Shown here piece by piece: positions 23,576 through 39,616 of a DNA stretch of 64,000 nucleotides (the stretch's first letter is position 1; every line of letters starts with the position of its first letter). Source of the stretch: Cyrtodaria siliqua (taxonomy: Eukaryota; Mollusca; Bivalvia; Adapedonta; Hiatellidae). The notes under the pieces are model-generated. The model saw only the letters and a list, made by a program, of their open reading frames with translations. It did not search any database and was not told where the DNA came from. The translations under genes and the position numbers were made by a program. Where the stretch lies: assembly GCA_037043455.1 (NCBI GenBank), contig JAWPHD010010328.1, forward strand, positions 30,816 to 94,815. The letters run 5' to 3'.

Positions 23576-24092
23576 GATTTTGAGGTAAATCGAGGTGAGA
23601 AGAGGGGTGGGGGTGGGGATCGGGTACGGGTGAGGATGGGAACGTATTCTATAAGTAATGATATAATATGGATGAAATTACAAATGCAAATAAGACATGT
23701 AATTACATTCGATATTCGTTTTATTGATAATAGAAGTATATAGACTATGTACTGCATATGAAACTATTATAATACATAAAGTATATATATATACACTATT
23801 TTATAGAATATTTTAGAAAATGGTTTAACAACCTGTTTCAGTCTCAATATTATTTAGTAAAAACTATTTGCATATGTATTACATATGTGTTAATTTCAGA
23901 TGAAATACATATGGAATACATATGTATCACATATGTAAAATATACGAATTCCATGCCAAGTTATTTTCTTGTGTATGTTTACTTTCACAAAGACATAACA
24001 CATTTATCCAAAATGGAATTACTATGCATCGGTGGTCAACACTGTGTTAAGTAATTTGATCTCAATAAACATCCCGCCACACAGGTCTCACT
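23576..24092. other. Unassigned, with purine-rich and catatg-rich stretches
   Basis: A G-rich stretch lies at about 23595-23640. Around 23868-23940 the words acatatgt and catatgtatt recur on both strands. No gene is recognised. Confidence 0.5.
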
Positions 24093-24425
24093 ACAGAATT
24101 ACCTCCCTTGGCCATGACGGTAGGAAGATTCTATATTAATCGGTTTGCTCTCAACTTGGAAATGTGCAATCATTCTCTTATTTCTGACTGGAACATGTTC
24201 ATGACTTCTGCCAAGTTTGAATGCCACTGGGTGATTTTCGAGGAAGATATGATAATTTGAAAATGGGTAGGAATACAGTTGAATTATTAGTGAAATGGAG
24301 CTAGTTTTGAGGGGTGCTGAAAAAGACTGGAATTTAAAAAAAAAAAATCTGGTCAACTTTTGATTTTTTGTGGATATTCTGAGCTTCAGAGGAAGGTTTG
24401 CAGATTGAGGGGAGATTTAAAGACC
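24093..24425 (+). repeat. Dispersed repeat, copy 2 (partner at 19627-19975)
   Basis: This shares an ordered set of motifs with 19627-19975, including gacggtagga, gaaatgtgcaatcattctc and ggtcaactttt. It is too diverged to identify a coding sequence or the class of element. Confidence 0.55.
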
Positions 24426-24857
24426 AATGGACAAGTGACGGTTTCTGCATATATTATATAGTGTTGATTAATTCACTAGTGAGACGTACAATCCAACAGA
24501 AGCACTTCTTATAATTAGTGGTCAATTTATTAATTTATATCACCTTGACACAGATAAAATATTACGAAAAATGTCGTTTAGTGCATGTTTCTGAAATTGT
24601 ACATGGTACTGACCAACCGTATTTGTGTTTGTTTCATGTGTACGTATTTCATCCTACCGTTGTATTTTGCGTCAACCCCCGTTATAAATGCTATATGTTT
24701 ATTTTAGTTTGACCATAACGGTAAACTGCTTTAAAGCTTCGTTAATGTGCGATCTTCATTTTCGGTACACCTGTGGGTGGGGTTTAGACATATTAATAAT
24801 ACATATGTATGCATATTATAATCGTATGATATTTCTTTGTAAGTGTAAACAATAACG
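24426..24857. other. Unassigned sequence
   Basis: No gene or repeat recognised. Confidence 0.5.
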
Positions 24858-27800
24858 ATATGTAGTCTAGGTACAGTCAACACGATCACCCGGGACTCGG
24901 TTGTCTACTTAGGCAGGAGAAGAACTGATATGTAGTCTATGTACAGCCAACACGATCACCAGGGACTCGGTTGTCCACTTATGCTGGAGAAAAACTAATA
25001 TGTAGTCTATGTACAGTCAACACAAACACCAGGGACTCGGTTGTCCACTTACGCAGGAGAAGAACTGATATGTAGTCTATGAACAGTCAACACGACCACC
25101 AGGGACTCAGATGACCACTTACGCAGGAGAAGAACAAATGTGTAGTCTATGTACAGTCAACACGAATGCCCAGACCTCGGACGTTCACTTACGCAGGAGA
25201 AGAACGGATTTGTAGTCTATGTACAGTCAACACGAACGCCGGGAACTCGGATGTCCACTTACGTAGGAGAAGAACTGACATGTAGTCTATGTACAGACAA
25301 CACGATCACCCGGGACTCAGTTGTCCACTTAAGCAGACGAAGAACTTGTGTGTAGTCTATGTACAATCAACACGAACACCAGGGACTCGGTTGTCCACTT
25401 ACGCAGGAGATCAACTGATATGAAGTCTATGTACAGTCAACACGATCACCCGGAATTCGGTTGTCCACTAACGCAGGAGAAGAACTTATATGTAGTCTAT
25501 GTACAGTGAACACGATCATGCGTGACTCGGTTGTCCACTGACACCGAATAACTGATATGTAGTCTATGTACAATCAACACGATCACCCGGTACTCGGTTG
25601 TCCACTTACGCAGGAGATTAACTGATATGTAGTCTATGGACAACCAACACGATCTCCCGGGACTCGGTTGTCCACTTAAGCAGGAGTAAAACTGAAATGT
25701 AGTCTATGTACAGTCAACACGAAGACCAGGGACTCGGTTGTCCACTTACGCAGAATAACTGATATGTAGTCTATGTACAGTCAACACGATCAACCGGGAC
25801 TCGGTTGTCCACGGAGAAAAACTGATAGGTAGTCTATGTGCATTCAACACGATCACTCGGAACTCCGTTGTCCAATTACGAGGAGAAGAACTGATGTGTA
25901 GTCTATGTACAGTCAACACAATCACCCGGGACTCGATTGTCCATTTAAGCAGGAGAAGAATTGATGTGCAGTTTATGTACAGTCTACACGAACGCCCGGG
26001 ACTCAGTTGTCCACTTACGAAGGAGAAGAACTGATATGTAGTCTATGTACTGTCAACGCGTCCACCCGGGACTCGGTTGTCCACTTACGCAGGAGAAGAA
26101 CTGATATGTAGTCTATGTACAGTCAACACGATCGTCCGGGACTCGGTTGTCCACTTACGCAGGAGAAGAACTGATATGTAATCTATGTACAGTCAACACG
26201 AACACCCGGAACTGGGTTGTCCACTTACACAGGAAGAGAACATAGGTGTTATCTATGTACAGTCAACACGATTACCTGTGCCTCGGTTGTCCACTTACTC
26301 CGGAGAAGAACTGATGTGTAGTCTATGTATAGTCAACACGATCACCCGGGACACGGTTGTCCATTTACACAGGAGAAGAATTGATTTGTAGTCTATGTAC
26401 AATCAACACGATCACCCGGGATTGGCTTGTCCACGGAGAAGAACTGATATGTAGTATAATTTCTCTCAACACGAACACCCGTAACTCGGTTGTACACTTA
26501 CGGAGGAGAAGAACTCATGTGTAGCCTATGTACAGTGAAAACGATCACCCGGGACTCGGTTGTCCTCTTACTCATTAAAAGAACTTATATGTAGTCTACG
26601 TACAGTCAACACGAACACAAGGAACTCGGTTGGCCACTTACGAAGGAGAAGAATTGAAGTGCAGTCTATGTACAGTCAAAACGAACGCCCGGGACTCGGT
26701 TGTCCACTTACGAAGGAGAAGAATTGATGTGTAGTCTATGTACAGTCAACACGACCACCCGGGACTATGTTGTCCTCTTACGCATAAAAAGAACTGATAT
26801 GTAGTCTATGTACAGTTAACACGAACACACGGAACTCGGTTGTTGACTTACGAAGGAGAAGAATTGATGTGTAGTCTATGTACAGTCAACACGATCACAC
26901 GGGACTCGGTTGTCTACTTACGCAGGAGAAGAACTGATATGTAGTATATGTACAATCAACACGATCGCCCGGGACTCGGTTGTCCACATACGCAGGAGAA
27001 GAATGATATGTAGTATATGTACAGTCCACACGATCACCCGGGACTCGATTGTCCAATAACGCAGGAGAAGAACTGATGTGTAGTCTATGTACAGTCAACA
27101 CGAACGCCCGGGACTCGGTTGTCCACCGAGTACATGTACAGTCAACTTGATCACCCAGGACTCGACTGTCCACTTACGCAGGAGAAGAACTGATGTTAGT
27201 CTTTGTACAGTCATCACGATCACCCGGGACTCGATTGTCCACTAACGCAGAAGAAGAACAACACGATCACATGGGACACGGTTGTCTACGGAGAAGAACT
27301 GATGTGTAGATTTTGTACAGTCAACACGAACACCCGGTACTCGGTTGTCATCTTACACAGGAGAAGAACATAGGTGTAGTCTATGTACAGTCAACACGAT
27401 CAACCGGTCCTCGGTTGTCCACTTACTAAGGAAAAGAACTGATATTTAGTGTACGTATAGTTAACACGATCACCAGGGACTCGTTTGTCCACTTAAGCAG
27501 GAGAAAAACTGATATGTAGTCTGTGTATAGTCAACAAGATCACCCGGGCATCGGTTATCCATTTACGCAGAAGAAGAATTGATATGTAGTCTATGTACAA
27601 TCAACATGTTCACTCTGAACTCGTTTGTCCACTTACGCAGCAGACGAACTGATGTGTAGTCTATGTACAGTCAACATGGTCACCCGGGACTCGGTTGTCC
27701 ACTTACACAGGAGAAGAACCTATGTGTAGTCTATGTACAGTCAACACGATCACCCGGACTCGATTGTCCACTTACGCAGGAGAAGAACTGATGTGTAGTC

Positions 27801-28990
27801 TATGTACAGTCAACACCTTCATACGCGACTCGGTTGTCCACAGAGAAGAACTGATATGTAGTCTATGTACAATCTACACGAACACCCGGAACTCGGTTGT
27901 CCACTTACGCAGGAGTAGAACTGATGTGTAGTCCATGTACAGTGAACACGATCACCCGGGTCTCGGTTTTCCACTTACGCAGGAGAAGAACTGATGTATA
28001 GTCTATGTACAGTCAACACGATCACCCGGGACTCAGTTGTCCACGGAGAAGAACTGATATGTAGTTTATGTACAGTCAACACGAACACCCGGAACTCGGT
28101 TCTTCACTTACGAAGGAGAAGAACTGATGTGTAGTCTATATACAGTGAATACAATCACCGGGGACTCGGTTGTCCACTTACGCAGGAGAAGAACTGATAA
28201 GTAGTCTATTTACATTCAACACGACTGCTCAGAACTCGGATGTCCACTTACGCCTGAGAAGGACTGATATGTAGTCTATATACAGTCACCTGGGAATGGG
28301 TTATCCGGAACACGATTGTCCACTTACGAAGGAGAAGAACTGTATGTAGTCTATGTACAGTGAACACGATCACCCGGGACTCGGTTGTCCACTGACACAG
28401 AATAACTGATATGTAGTCTATGTACAGTCAACACGATCACTAGGGACTCGGTTGTCCACTTACGCAGGAGAAGAACTGATATGTAGTCTTTTTACAGTCG
28501 ACACGAATGCTCAGAACTCGGATGTCCACTTACGCCGGAGAAGGACTGATATGTAGTCTATATACAGTCAACACGAACACCCGGGACTCGTTTGTACAGT
28601 TTCGCAGAAGAACTTATATGTAGTCTAGGTACAGTAAACACGACCACACGGGACTCTGTTGTCGAGTTACGCAGAAGAACTGATATGTATTCTATGTACA
28701 CATTCAACACATACACCCGGGACTAGGTTGTCCAGTTACGCAGAAGAACTGATATGTAGTCTATGTAATGTCAACACGACCACCTGGGACTCGGTTGTCC
28801 AGTTACGCAGAAGAACTGATATGTAGTCTATGTACAGTCAACACGACCACCCGGGACTCGGTTGTCCAGTTACGTAGAAGAATAGATATGTAGTCTATGT
28901 ACAGTCAACACGATCGCCCGGGACTCGGTTGTCCACTTAAGCAGGAGGGGAACTGATTTGTAGTCTATATACAGTCCTCACGACCACCAG
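24858..28990 (+). repeat. 70-bp minisatellite array, about 59 units
   Basis: The typical unit reads gatatgtagtctatgtacag, tcaacacgatcacccgggac, tcggttgtccacttacgcag, gagaagaact. Spacing of tgtagtctat is 70 bp (for example 24931, 25001, 25071). Units are diverged by substitutions. Some lack the cttacgcag part (ttgtccacggagaag), and a run of shorter units with cagttacgcagaagaact is confined to about 28590-28890. Since 70 is not a multiple of 3, no frame persists; the 68-92 residue open frames are period artefacts. Confidence 0.97.
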
Positions 28991-29221
28991 GTGACATTTA
29001 GATGTCAAGTGTATAGCTTCTCACACCTACGTGGTCAAATTTATATGTCAAGTGTATGAGAACGGATTTAACGCATTGTTGTATTTAATCAGATATATGC
29101 TCATATATAATGATAATAAACGATTTATTTTAGTCGAATATGACATGTTGTCTTCACGAAATGGAAATCTCAAAACTCGTGTGCTGCTGTACACTAATTC
29201 GAGATGATTTTAATGCTATGT
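28991..29221. other. Spacer between the two large arrays
   Basis: About 230 bp of AT-rich sequence without recognised features, ending next to the first 40-bp unit. Confidence 0.7.
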
Positions 29222-32200
29222 ATATGGGACTGCAAGTATAGAAACACTGATATATCTATGCTGAAGTCACTTGCCCTATGTATATGGGACTGCAAGTATA
29301 GAAACACTGACATATCTATGTATATGGGACTGCAAGTATAGAAACACTGACATATCTATGTATATGGGACTGCAAGTATAGAAACACTGACATATCTATG
29401 TATATGGGACTGCAAGTATAGAGACACTGACATATCTATGTATATGGGACTGCAAGTATAGAAACACTGACATATCTATGTATATGGGACTGCAAGTATA
29501 GAAACACTGACATATCTATGTATATGGGACTGCAAGTATAGAAACACTGACATATCTTTGTATATGGCACTGCAAGTATAGAAACACTGACATATCTATA
29601 TATATGGGACTGCAAGTATAGATACACTGACATATCTATGTATATGGGACTGCAAGTATAGAAACACTGACATATCTATGTATATGGGACTGCAAGTATA
29701 GAAACACTGACATATCTATGTATACGGGACTGCAAGTATAGATACACAGACATATCTATGTATATGGGACTGCAAGTATAGAAACACTGACATATCTATG
29801 TATATGGGACTGCAAGTATAGAAACACTGACATATCTTTGTATATGGGACTGCAAGTATAGAAACACTGACATATCTATGTATATGGGACTGCAAGTATA
29901 GATACACTGACATATCTATGTATATGGGACTGCAAGTATAGAAACACTGACATATCTATGTATATGGGACTGCAAGTATAGAAACACTGACATATCTATG
30001 TATACGGGACTGCAAGTATAGATACACTGACATATCTATGTATATGGGACTGCAAGTATAGAAACACTGACATATCTATGTATATGGGACTGCAAGTATA
30101 GAAACACTGACATATCTATGTATATGGGACTGCAAGTGTAGAAACACTGACATATCAATGTATATGGGACTGCAAGTATAGAAACACTGACATATCTATG
30201 TATATGGGACAGCAAGTATAGAAACACTGACATATCTATGTATATGGGACTGCAAGTGTAGAAACACTGACATATCTATGTATATGGGACTGCAAGTATA
30301 GAAACACTGACATATCTATGTATATGGGTCTGCAAGTATAGATACACTGACATATCTATGTATATGGGACTGCAAGTAAAGAAACACTGACATATCTATG
30401 TATATGGGACTGCAAGTATAGAAACACTGACATATCTATGTATATGGGACTGCAAGTATAGATACACTGACATATCTATGCTGACGTCACTTGCCCTATG
30501 TATATGGGACTGCAAGTATAGAAACACTGACATATCTATGTATATGGGACTGCAAGTATAGAAACACTGACATATCTATGTATATGGGATTGCAAGTATA
30601 GAAACACTGACATATCAATGTATATGGGACTGCAAGTATAGAAACACTGACATATCTATGTATATGGGACTGCAAGTATAGATACACTGACATATCTATG
30701 TATATGGGACTGCAAGTATAGAAACACTGACATATCTATGTATATGGGACTGCAAGTATAGAAACACTGACATATCTATGTATATGGGACTGCAAGTGTA
30801 GAAACACTGACATATCTATGTATATGGGACTGCAAGTATAGAAACACTGACATATCTATGTATATGGGACTGCAAGTATAGAAACACTGACATATCTATG
30901 TATATGGGACTGCAAGTATAGAAACACTGACATATCTATGTATATGGAACTGCAAGTATAGAAACACTGACACATCTATGTATATGGGACTGCAAGTATA
31001 GAAACACTGACATATCTATGTATATGGGACTGCAAGTATAGAAACACTGACATATCTATGTATATGGGACTGCAAGTATAGAAACACTGACGTATCTATG
31101 TATATGGGACTGCAAGTATAGAAACACTGACGTATCTATGTATATGGGACTGCAAGTATAGAAACACTGACATATCTATGTATATGGGACTGCAAGTTTA
31201 GAAACACTGACATATCTATGTATATGGGACTGCAAGTGTAGAAACACTGACATATCTATGTATATGGGACTGCAAGTGTAGAAACACTGACATATCTATG
31301 TATATGGGACTGCAAGTATAGAAACACTGACATATCTATGTATATGGGACTGCAAGTATAGAAACACTGACATATCTATGTGTATGGGACTGCAAGTATA
31401 GAAACACTGACATATCTATGTGTATGGGACTGCAAGTATAGAAACACTGACATATCTATGTATATGGGACTGCAAGTATAGATACACTGACATATCTATG
31501 TGTATGGGACTGCAAGTATAGAAACACTGACATATCTATGTGTATGGGACTGCAAGTATAGAAACACTGACATATCTATGTGTATGGGACTGCACGTATA
31601 GAAACACTGACATATCAATGTATATGGGACTGCAAGTATAGAAACACTGACATATCTATGTATATGGGACTGCAAGTATAGATACACTGACATATCTATG
31701 TATATGGGACTGCAAGTATAGATACACTGACATATCTATGTATATGGGACTGCAAGTATAGAAACACTGACATATCTATGTATATGGGACTGCAAGTATA
31801 GAAACACTGACATATCTATGTATATGGGACTGCAAGTATAGAAACACTGACATATCTATGTATATGGGACTGCAAGTGTAGAAACACTGACATATCTATG
31901 TATATGGGACTGCAAGTGTAGAAACACTGACATATCTATGTATATGGGACTGCAAGTGTAGAAACACTGACATATCTATGTATATGGGACTGCAAGTATA
32001 GAAACACTGACATATCTATGTATATGGGACTGCAAGTATAGAAACACTGACATATCTATGTATATGGGACTGCAAGTATAGAAACACTGACGTATCTATG
32101 TATATGGGACTGCAAGTATAGAAACACTGACGTATCTATGTATATGGGACTGCAAGTATAGAAACACTGACATATCTATGTATATGGGACTGCAAGTATA

Positions 32201-35200
32201 GAAACACTGACATATCTATGTATATGGGACTGCAAGTATAGAAACACTGACATATCTATGTATATGGGACTGCAAGTGTAGAAACACTGACATATCTATG
32301 TATATGGGACTGCAAGTATAGAAACACTGACATATCTATGTATATGGGACTGCAAGTATAGAAACACTGACATATCTATGTGTATGGGACTGCAAGTATA
32401 GAAACACTGACATATCTATGTGTATGGGACTGCAAGTATAGATACACTGACATATCTATGTGTATGGGACTGCAAGTATAGAAACACTGACATATCTATG
32501 TGTATGGGACTGCAAGTATAGAAACACTGACATATCAATGTATATGGGACTGCAAGTATAGAAACACTGACATATCTATGTATATGGGACTGCAAGTATA
32601 GATACACTGACATATCTATGTATATGGGACTGCAAGTATAGAAACACTGACATATCTATGTATATGGGACTGCAAGTATAGAAACACTGACATATCTATG
32701 TATATGGGACTGCAAGTATAGAAACACTGACATATCTATGTATATGGGACTGCAAGTATAGAAACACTGACATATCTATGTATATGGGACAGCAAGTATA
32801 GAAACACTGACATATCTATGTATATGGGACTGCAAGTGTAGAAACACTGACATATCTATGTATATGGGACTGCAAGTATAGAAACACTGACATATCTATG
32901 TATATGGGACTGCAAGTATAGAAACACTGACATATCTATGTATATGGGACTGCAAGTATAGAAACACTGACATATCTATGTATATGGGACTGCAAGTGTA
33001 GAAACACTGACATATCTATGTATATGGGACTGCAAGTATAGAAACACTGACATATCTATGTATATGGGACTGCAAGTATAGAAACACTGACATATCTATG
33101 TATATGGGACTGCAAGTATAGAGACACTGACATATCTATGTATATGGGACTGCAAGTATAGAAACACTGACATATCTATGTATATGAGACTGCAAGTATA
33201 GAAACACTGACATATCTATGTATATGGGACTGCAAGTATAGAAACACTGACATATCTATGTATATGGGACTGCAAGTATAGAAACACTGACATATCTATG
33301 TATATGGGACAGCAAGTATAGAAACACTGACATATCTATGTATATGGGACTGCAAGTATAGAAACACTGACATATCTATGTATATGGGACTGCAAGTATA
33401 GAAACACTGACATATCTATGTATATGGGACTGCAAGTATAGAAAGACTGACATATCTATGTATAAGGGACTGCAAGTATAGAAACACTGACATATCTATG
33501 TATATGGGACTGCAAGTGAAGAAACACTGACATATCTATGTATATGGGACTGCAAGTATAGAAACACTGAAATATCTATGTATATGGAACTGCAAGTATA
33601 GAAACACTGACGTATCTATGTATATGGGACTGCAAGTATAGAAACACTGACGTATCAATGTATATGGGACTGCAAGTATAGAAACACTGACATATCTATG
33701 TATATGGGACTGCAAGTATAGAAACACTGACATATCTATGTATATGGGACTGCAAGTATAGAAACACTGACATATCTATGTATATGGGACTGCAAGTATA
33801 GAAACACTGACATATCTATGTATATGGGACTGCAAGTATAGAAACACTGATATATCTATGTATATGGGACTGCAAGTATAGAAACACTGACATATCTATG
33901 TATATGGGACTGCAAGTATAGAAACACTGACATATCTATGTATATGGGACTGCAAGTATAGAAACACTGACATATCTATGTATATGGGACTGCAAGTATA
34001 GAAACACTGACTTGTCTATGTATATGGGACTGCAAGTATAGAAACACTGACATATCTATGTATATGGGACTGCAAGTATAGAAACACTGACATATCTATG
34101 TATATGGGACTGCAAGTATAGAAACACTGACATATCTATGTATATGGGACTGCAAGTATAGAAACACTGACATATCTATGTATATGGGACTGCAAGTATA
34201 GAAACACTGACATATCTATGTATATGGGACTGCAAGTATAGAAACACTGACATATCTATGTATATGGGACTGCAAGTATAGAAACACTGACATATCTATG
34301 TATATGGGACTGCAGGTATAGAAACACTGACATATCTATGTATATGGGACTGCAAGTATAGAAACACTGACATATCTATGTATTTGGGACTGCAAGTTCA
34401 GAAACACTGACATATCTATGTATATGGGACTGCAAGTATAGAAACACTGACATATCTATGTATATGGGACTGCAAGTATAGAAACACTGACATATCAATG
34501 TATATGGGACTGCAAGTATAGAAACACTGACATATCTATGTATATGGGACTGCAAGTATAGAAACACTGACATATCTATGTATATGGGACTGCAAGTATA
34601 GAAACACTGACATATCTATGTATATGGGACTGCAAGTATAGAAACACTGACATATCTATGTATATGGGACTGCAAGTATAGAAACACTGACATATCTATG
34701 TATATGGGACTGCAAGTATAGAAACACTGACATATCTATGTATATTGGACTGCAAGTATAGAAACACTGACATATCTATGTATATGGGACTGCAGGTATA
34801 GAAACACTGACATATCTATGTATATGGGACTGCAAGTATAGAAACACTGACATATCTATGTATTTGGGACTGCAAGTTCAGAAACACTGACATATCTATG
34901 TATATGGGACTGCAAGTATAGAAACACTGACATATCTATGTATATGGGACTGCAAGTATAGAAACACTGACATATCTATGTATATGGGACTGCAAGTATA
35001 GAAACACTGACATATCTATGTATATGGGACTGCAAGTATAGAAACACTGACATATCAATGTATATGGGACTGCAAGTATAGAAAAACTGACATATCTATG
35101 TATATGGAACTGCAAGTATAGAAACACTGACATATCTATGCATGCTGACGTCACTTGCCCTATGTATATAAGACTGCAAGTATAGAAACACTGACATATC

Positions 35201-38200
35201 AATGTATATGGGACTGCAAGTATAGAAACACTGATATATCTATGTATATGGGACTGCAAGTATAGAAACACTGACATATCTATGTATATGGGACTGCAAG
35301 TATAGAAACACTGACATATCTATGTATATGGGACTGCAAGTATAGAAACACTGACATATCTATGTATATGGGACTGCAAGTATAGAAACACTGACATATC
35401 TATGTATATGGGACTGCAAGTATAGAAACACTGACATATCTATGTATATGGAACTGCAAGTATAGAAACACTGACATATCTATGTATATGGGACTGCAAG
35501 TATAGAAACACTGATATATCTATGTATATGGGACTGCAACTATAGAAACACTGATATATCTATGTATATGGGACTGCAAGTATAGAAACACTGACATATC
35601 TATGTATATGGGACTGCAAGTATAGAAACACTGATATATCTATGTATATGGGACTGCAAGTATAGAAACACTGACATATCTATGTATATGGGACTGCAAG
35701 TATAGATACACTGACATATCAATGTATATGGGACTGCAAGTATAGAAACACTGATATATCAATGTATATGGGACTGCAAGTATAGAAACACTGACATATC
35801 TATGTATATAGAACTGCAAGTATAGAAACACTGACATATCTATGTATATGGGACTGCAAGTATAGAAACACTGATATATCTATGTATATGGGACTGCAAG
35901 TATAGAAACACTGATATATCTATGTATATGGGACTGCAAGTATAGAAACACTGACATATCTATGTATATGGGACTGCAAGTATAGAAACACTGATATATC
36001 TATGTATATGGGACTGCAAGTATAGAAACACTGACATATCTATGTATATGGGACTGCAAGTATAGAAACACTGACATATCTATGTATATGGGACTGCAAG
36101 TATAGAAACACTGACATATCTATGTATATGGGACTGCAAGTATAGAAACACTGACATATCTATGTATATGGGACTGCAAGTATAGAAACACTGACACATC
36201 AATGTATATGGGACTGCAAGTATAGAAACACTGACATATCTATGTATATGGGACTGCAAGTATAGAAACACTGACATATATATGTATATGGGACTGCAAG
36301 TATAGAAACACTGACACATCAATGTATATGGGACTGCAAGTATAGAAACACTGACATATCTATGTATATGGGACTGCAAGTATAGAAACACTGACATATC
36401 TATGTATATGGGACTGCACGTATAGATACACTGACATATCTATGTATATGGGACTGCACGTATAGAAACACTGACATATCTATGTATATGGGATTGCAAG
36501 TATAGAAACACTGACATATCTATGTATATGGGACTGCAAGTGTAGAAACACTGACATATCTATGTATATGGGATTGCAAGTATAGAAACACTGACATATC
36601 TATGTATATGGGACTGCAAGTATAGAAACACTGATATATCAATGTATATGGGACTGCAAGTATAGAAACACTGACATATCTATGTATATGGGACTGCAAG
36701 TATAGAAACACTGACATATCTATGTATATGTGACTGCTAGTATAGAAACACTGACATATCTATGTATATGGAACTGCAAGTATAGAAACACTGACATATC
36801 TATGTATATGGGACTGCAAGTATAGAAACACTGACATATATATGTATATGGGACTGCAAGTATAGAAACATTGACATATCTATGTATATGGGACTGCAAG
36901 TATAGAAACACTGACGTATCTATGTATATGGGACTGCAAGTATAGAAACACTGACGTATCTATGTATATGGGACTGCAAGTATAGAAACACTGACGTATC
37001 TATGTATATGGGACTGCAAGTATAGAAACACTGACATATCTATGTATATGGGACTGCAAGTATAGAAACACTGACATATCTATGTATATGGGACTGCAAG
37101 TATAGAAACACTGACATATCTATGTATATGGGACTGCAAGTATAGAAACACTGACATATCTATGTATATGGGACTGCAAGTATAGAAACACTGACGTATC
37201 TATGTATATGGGACTGCAAGTATAGAAACACTGACGTATCTATGTATATGGGACTGCAAGTGTAGAAACACTGACATATCTATGTATATGGGACTGCAAG
37301 TATAGAAACACTGACATATCTATGTATATGGGACTGCAAGTGTAGAAACACTGACATATCTATGTATATGGGACTGCAAGTATAGAAACACTGACATATC
37401 TATGTATATGGGACTGCAAGTATAGATACACTGACATATCTATGTATATGGGATTGCAAGTATAGAAACACTGACATATCTATGAATATGGGACTGCAAG
37501 TATAGAAACACTGACATATCTATGTATATGGGACTGCAAGTATAGAAACACTGACATATCTATGTATATGGGACTGCAAGTATAGAAACACTGATATATC
37601 TATGTATATGGGACTGCAAGTATAGAAACACTGACATATCTATGTATATGGGACTGCAAGTATAGAAACACTGACATATCTATGTATATGGGACTGCAAG
37701 TATAGAAACACTGACATATCTATGTATATGGGACTGCAAGTATAGAAACACTGACATATCTATGTATATGGGACTGCAAGTATAGAAACACTGATATATC
37801 TATGTATATGGGACTGCAACTATAGAAACACTGATATATCTATGTATATGGGACTGCAAGTATAGAAACACTGACATATCTATGTATATGGGACTGCAAG
37901 TATAGAAACACTGATATATCTATGTATATGGGACTGCAAGTATAGAAACACTGACATATCTATGTATATGGGACTGCAAGTATAGATACACTGACATATC
38001 AATGTATATGGGACTGCAAGTATAGAAACACTGATATATCAATGTATATGGGACTGCAAGTATAGAAACACTGACATATCTATGTATATGGAACTGCAAG
38101 TATAGAAACACTGACATATCTATGTATATGGGACTGCAAGTATAGAAACACTGATATATCTATGTATATGGGACTGCAAGTATAGAAACACTGATATATC

Positions 38201-39616
38201 TATGTATATGGGACTGCAAGTATAGAAACACTGACATATCTATGTATATGGGACTGCAAGTATAGAAACACTGATATATCTATGTATATGGGACTGCAAG
38301 TATAGAAACACTGACATATCTATGTATATGGGACTGCAAGTATAGAAACACTGACATATCTATGTATATGGGACTGCAAGTATAGAAACACTGACATATC
38401 TATGTATATGGGACTGCAAGTATAGAAACACTGACATATCTATGTATATGGGACTGCAAGTATAGAAACACTGACACATCAATGTATATGGGACTGCAAG
38501 TATAGAAACACTGACATATCTATGTATATGGGACTGCAAGTATAGAAACACTGACATATATATGTATATGGGACTGCAAGTATAGAAACACTGACACATC
38601 AATGTATATGGGACTGCAAGTATAGAAACACTGACATATCTATGTATATGGGACTGCAAGTATAGAAACACTGACATATCTATGTATATGGGACTGCAAG
38701 TATAGATACACTGACATATCTATGTATATGGGACTGCAAGTGTAGAAACACTGACATATCTATGTATATGGGACTGCAAGTATAGAAACACTGACATATC
38801 TATGTATATGGGACTGCAAGTATAGAAACACTGACGTATCTATGTATATGGGACTGCAAGTATAGAAACACTGACATATCTATGTATATGGGACTGCAAG
38901 TATAGAAACACTGACATATCTATGTATATGGGACTGCAAGTATAGAAACACTGACATATCTATGTATATGGGACTGCAAGTATAGAAACACTGACGTATC
39001 TATGTATATGGGACTGCAAGTATAGAAACACTGACGTATCTATGTATATGGGACTGCAAGTGTAGAAACACTGACATATCTATGTATATGGGACTGCAAG
39101 TATAGAAACACTGACATATCTATGTATATGGGACTGCAAGTGTAGAAACACTGACATATCTATGTATATGGGACTGCAAGTATAGAAACACTGACATATC
39201 TATGTATATGGGACTGCAAGTATAGATACACTGACATATCTATGTATATGGGATTGCAAGTATAGAAACACTGACATATCTATGAATATGGGACTGCAAG
39301 TATAGAAACACTGACATATCTATGTATATGGGACTGCAAGTATAGAAACACTGACGTATCTATGTATATGGGACTGCAAGTATAGAAACACTGATATATC
39401 TATGTATATGGGACTGCAAGTATAGAAACACTGACGTATCTATGTATATGGGACTGCAATTATAGATACACTGACATATCTATGTATATGGGACTGCAAG
39501 TATAGAAACACTGACATATCTATGTATATGGGACTGCAAGTATAGAAACACTGATATATCTATGTATATGGGACTGCAAGTATAGAAACACTGACTTATC
39601 AATGCTGACGTCACTT
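29222..39616 (+). repeat. 40-bp satellite array, about 259 units
   Basis: The unit is tatatgggactgcaagtata followed by gaaacactgacatatctatg. Most units differ from it by 0-2 bases. Recurrent variants are gatacactgac, gtgtagaaac, gacgtatc, gatatatc and catatcaatg. A spacer containing ctga(c/a)gtcacttgccctatg replaces part of a unit at 29261-29280, 30481-30500 and 35141-35164 (24 bp, shifting the phase by 4), and a related one closes the array at 39604-39620. Because three units make 120 bp, unmutated stretches give open frames of 65, 105 or 113 residues on the reverse strand. These are not genes. Confidence 0.98.

Noticed and set aside
24858..28990. A CRISPR-like look of regular 70-bp repeats
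   Set aside because: The whole unit repeats without unique spacers, units are diverged, and no cas genes occur. The context is eukaryotic.
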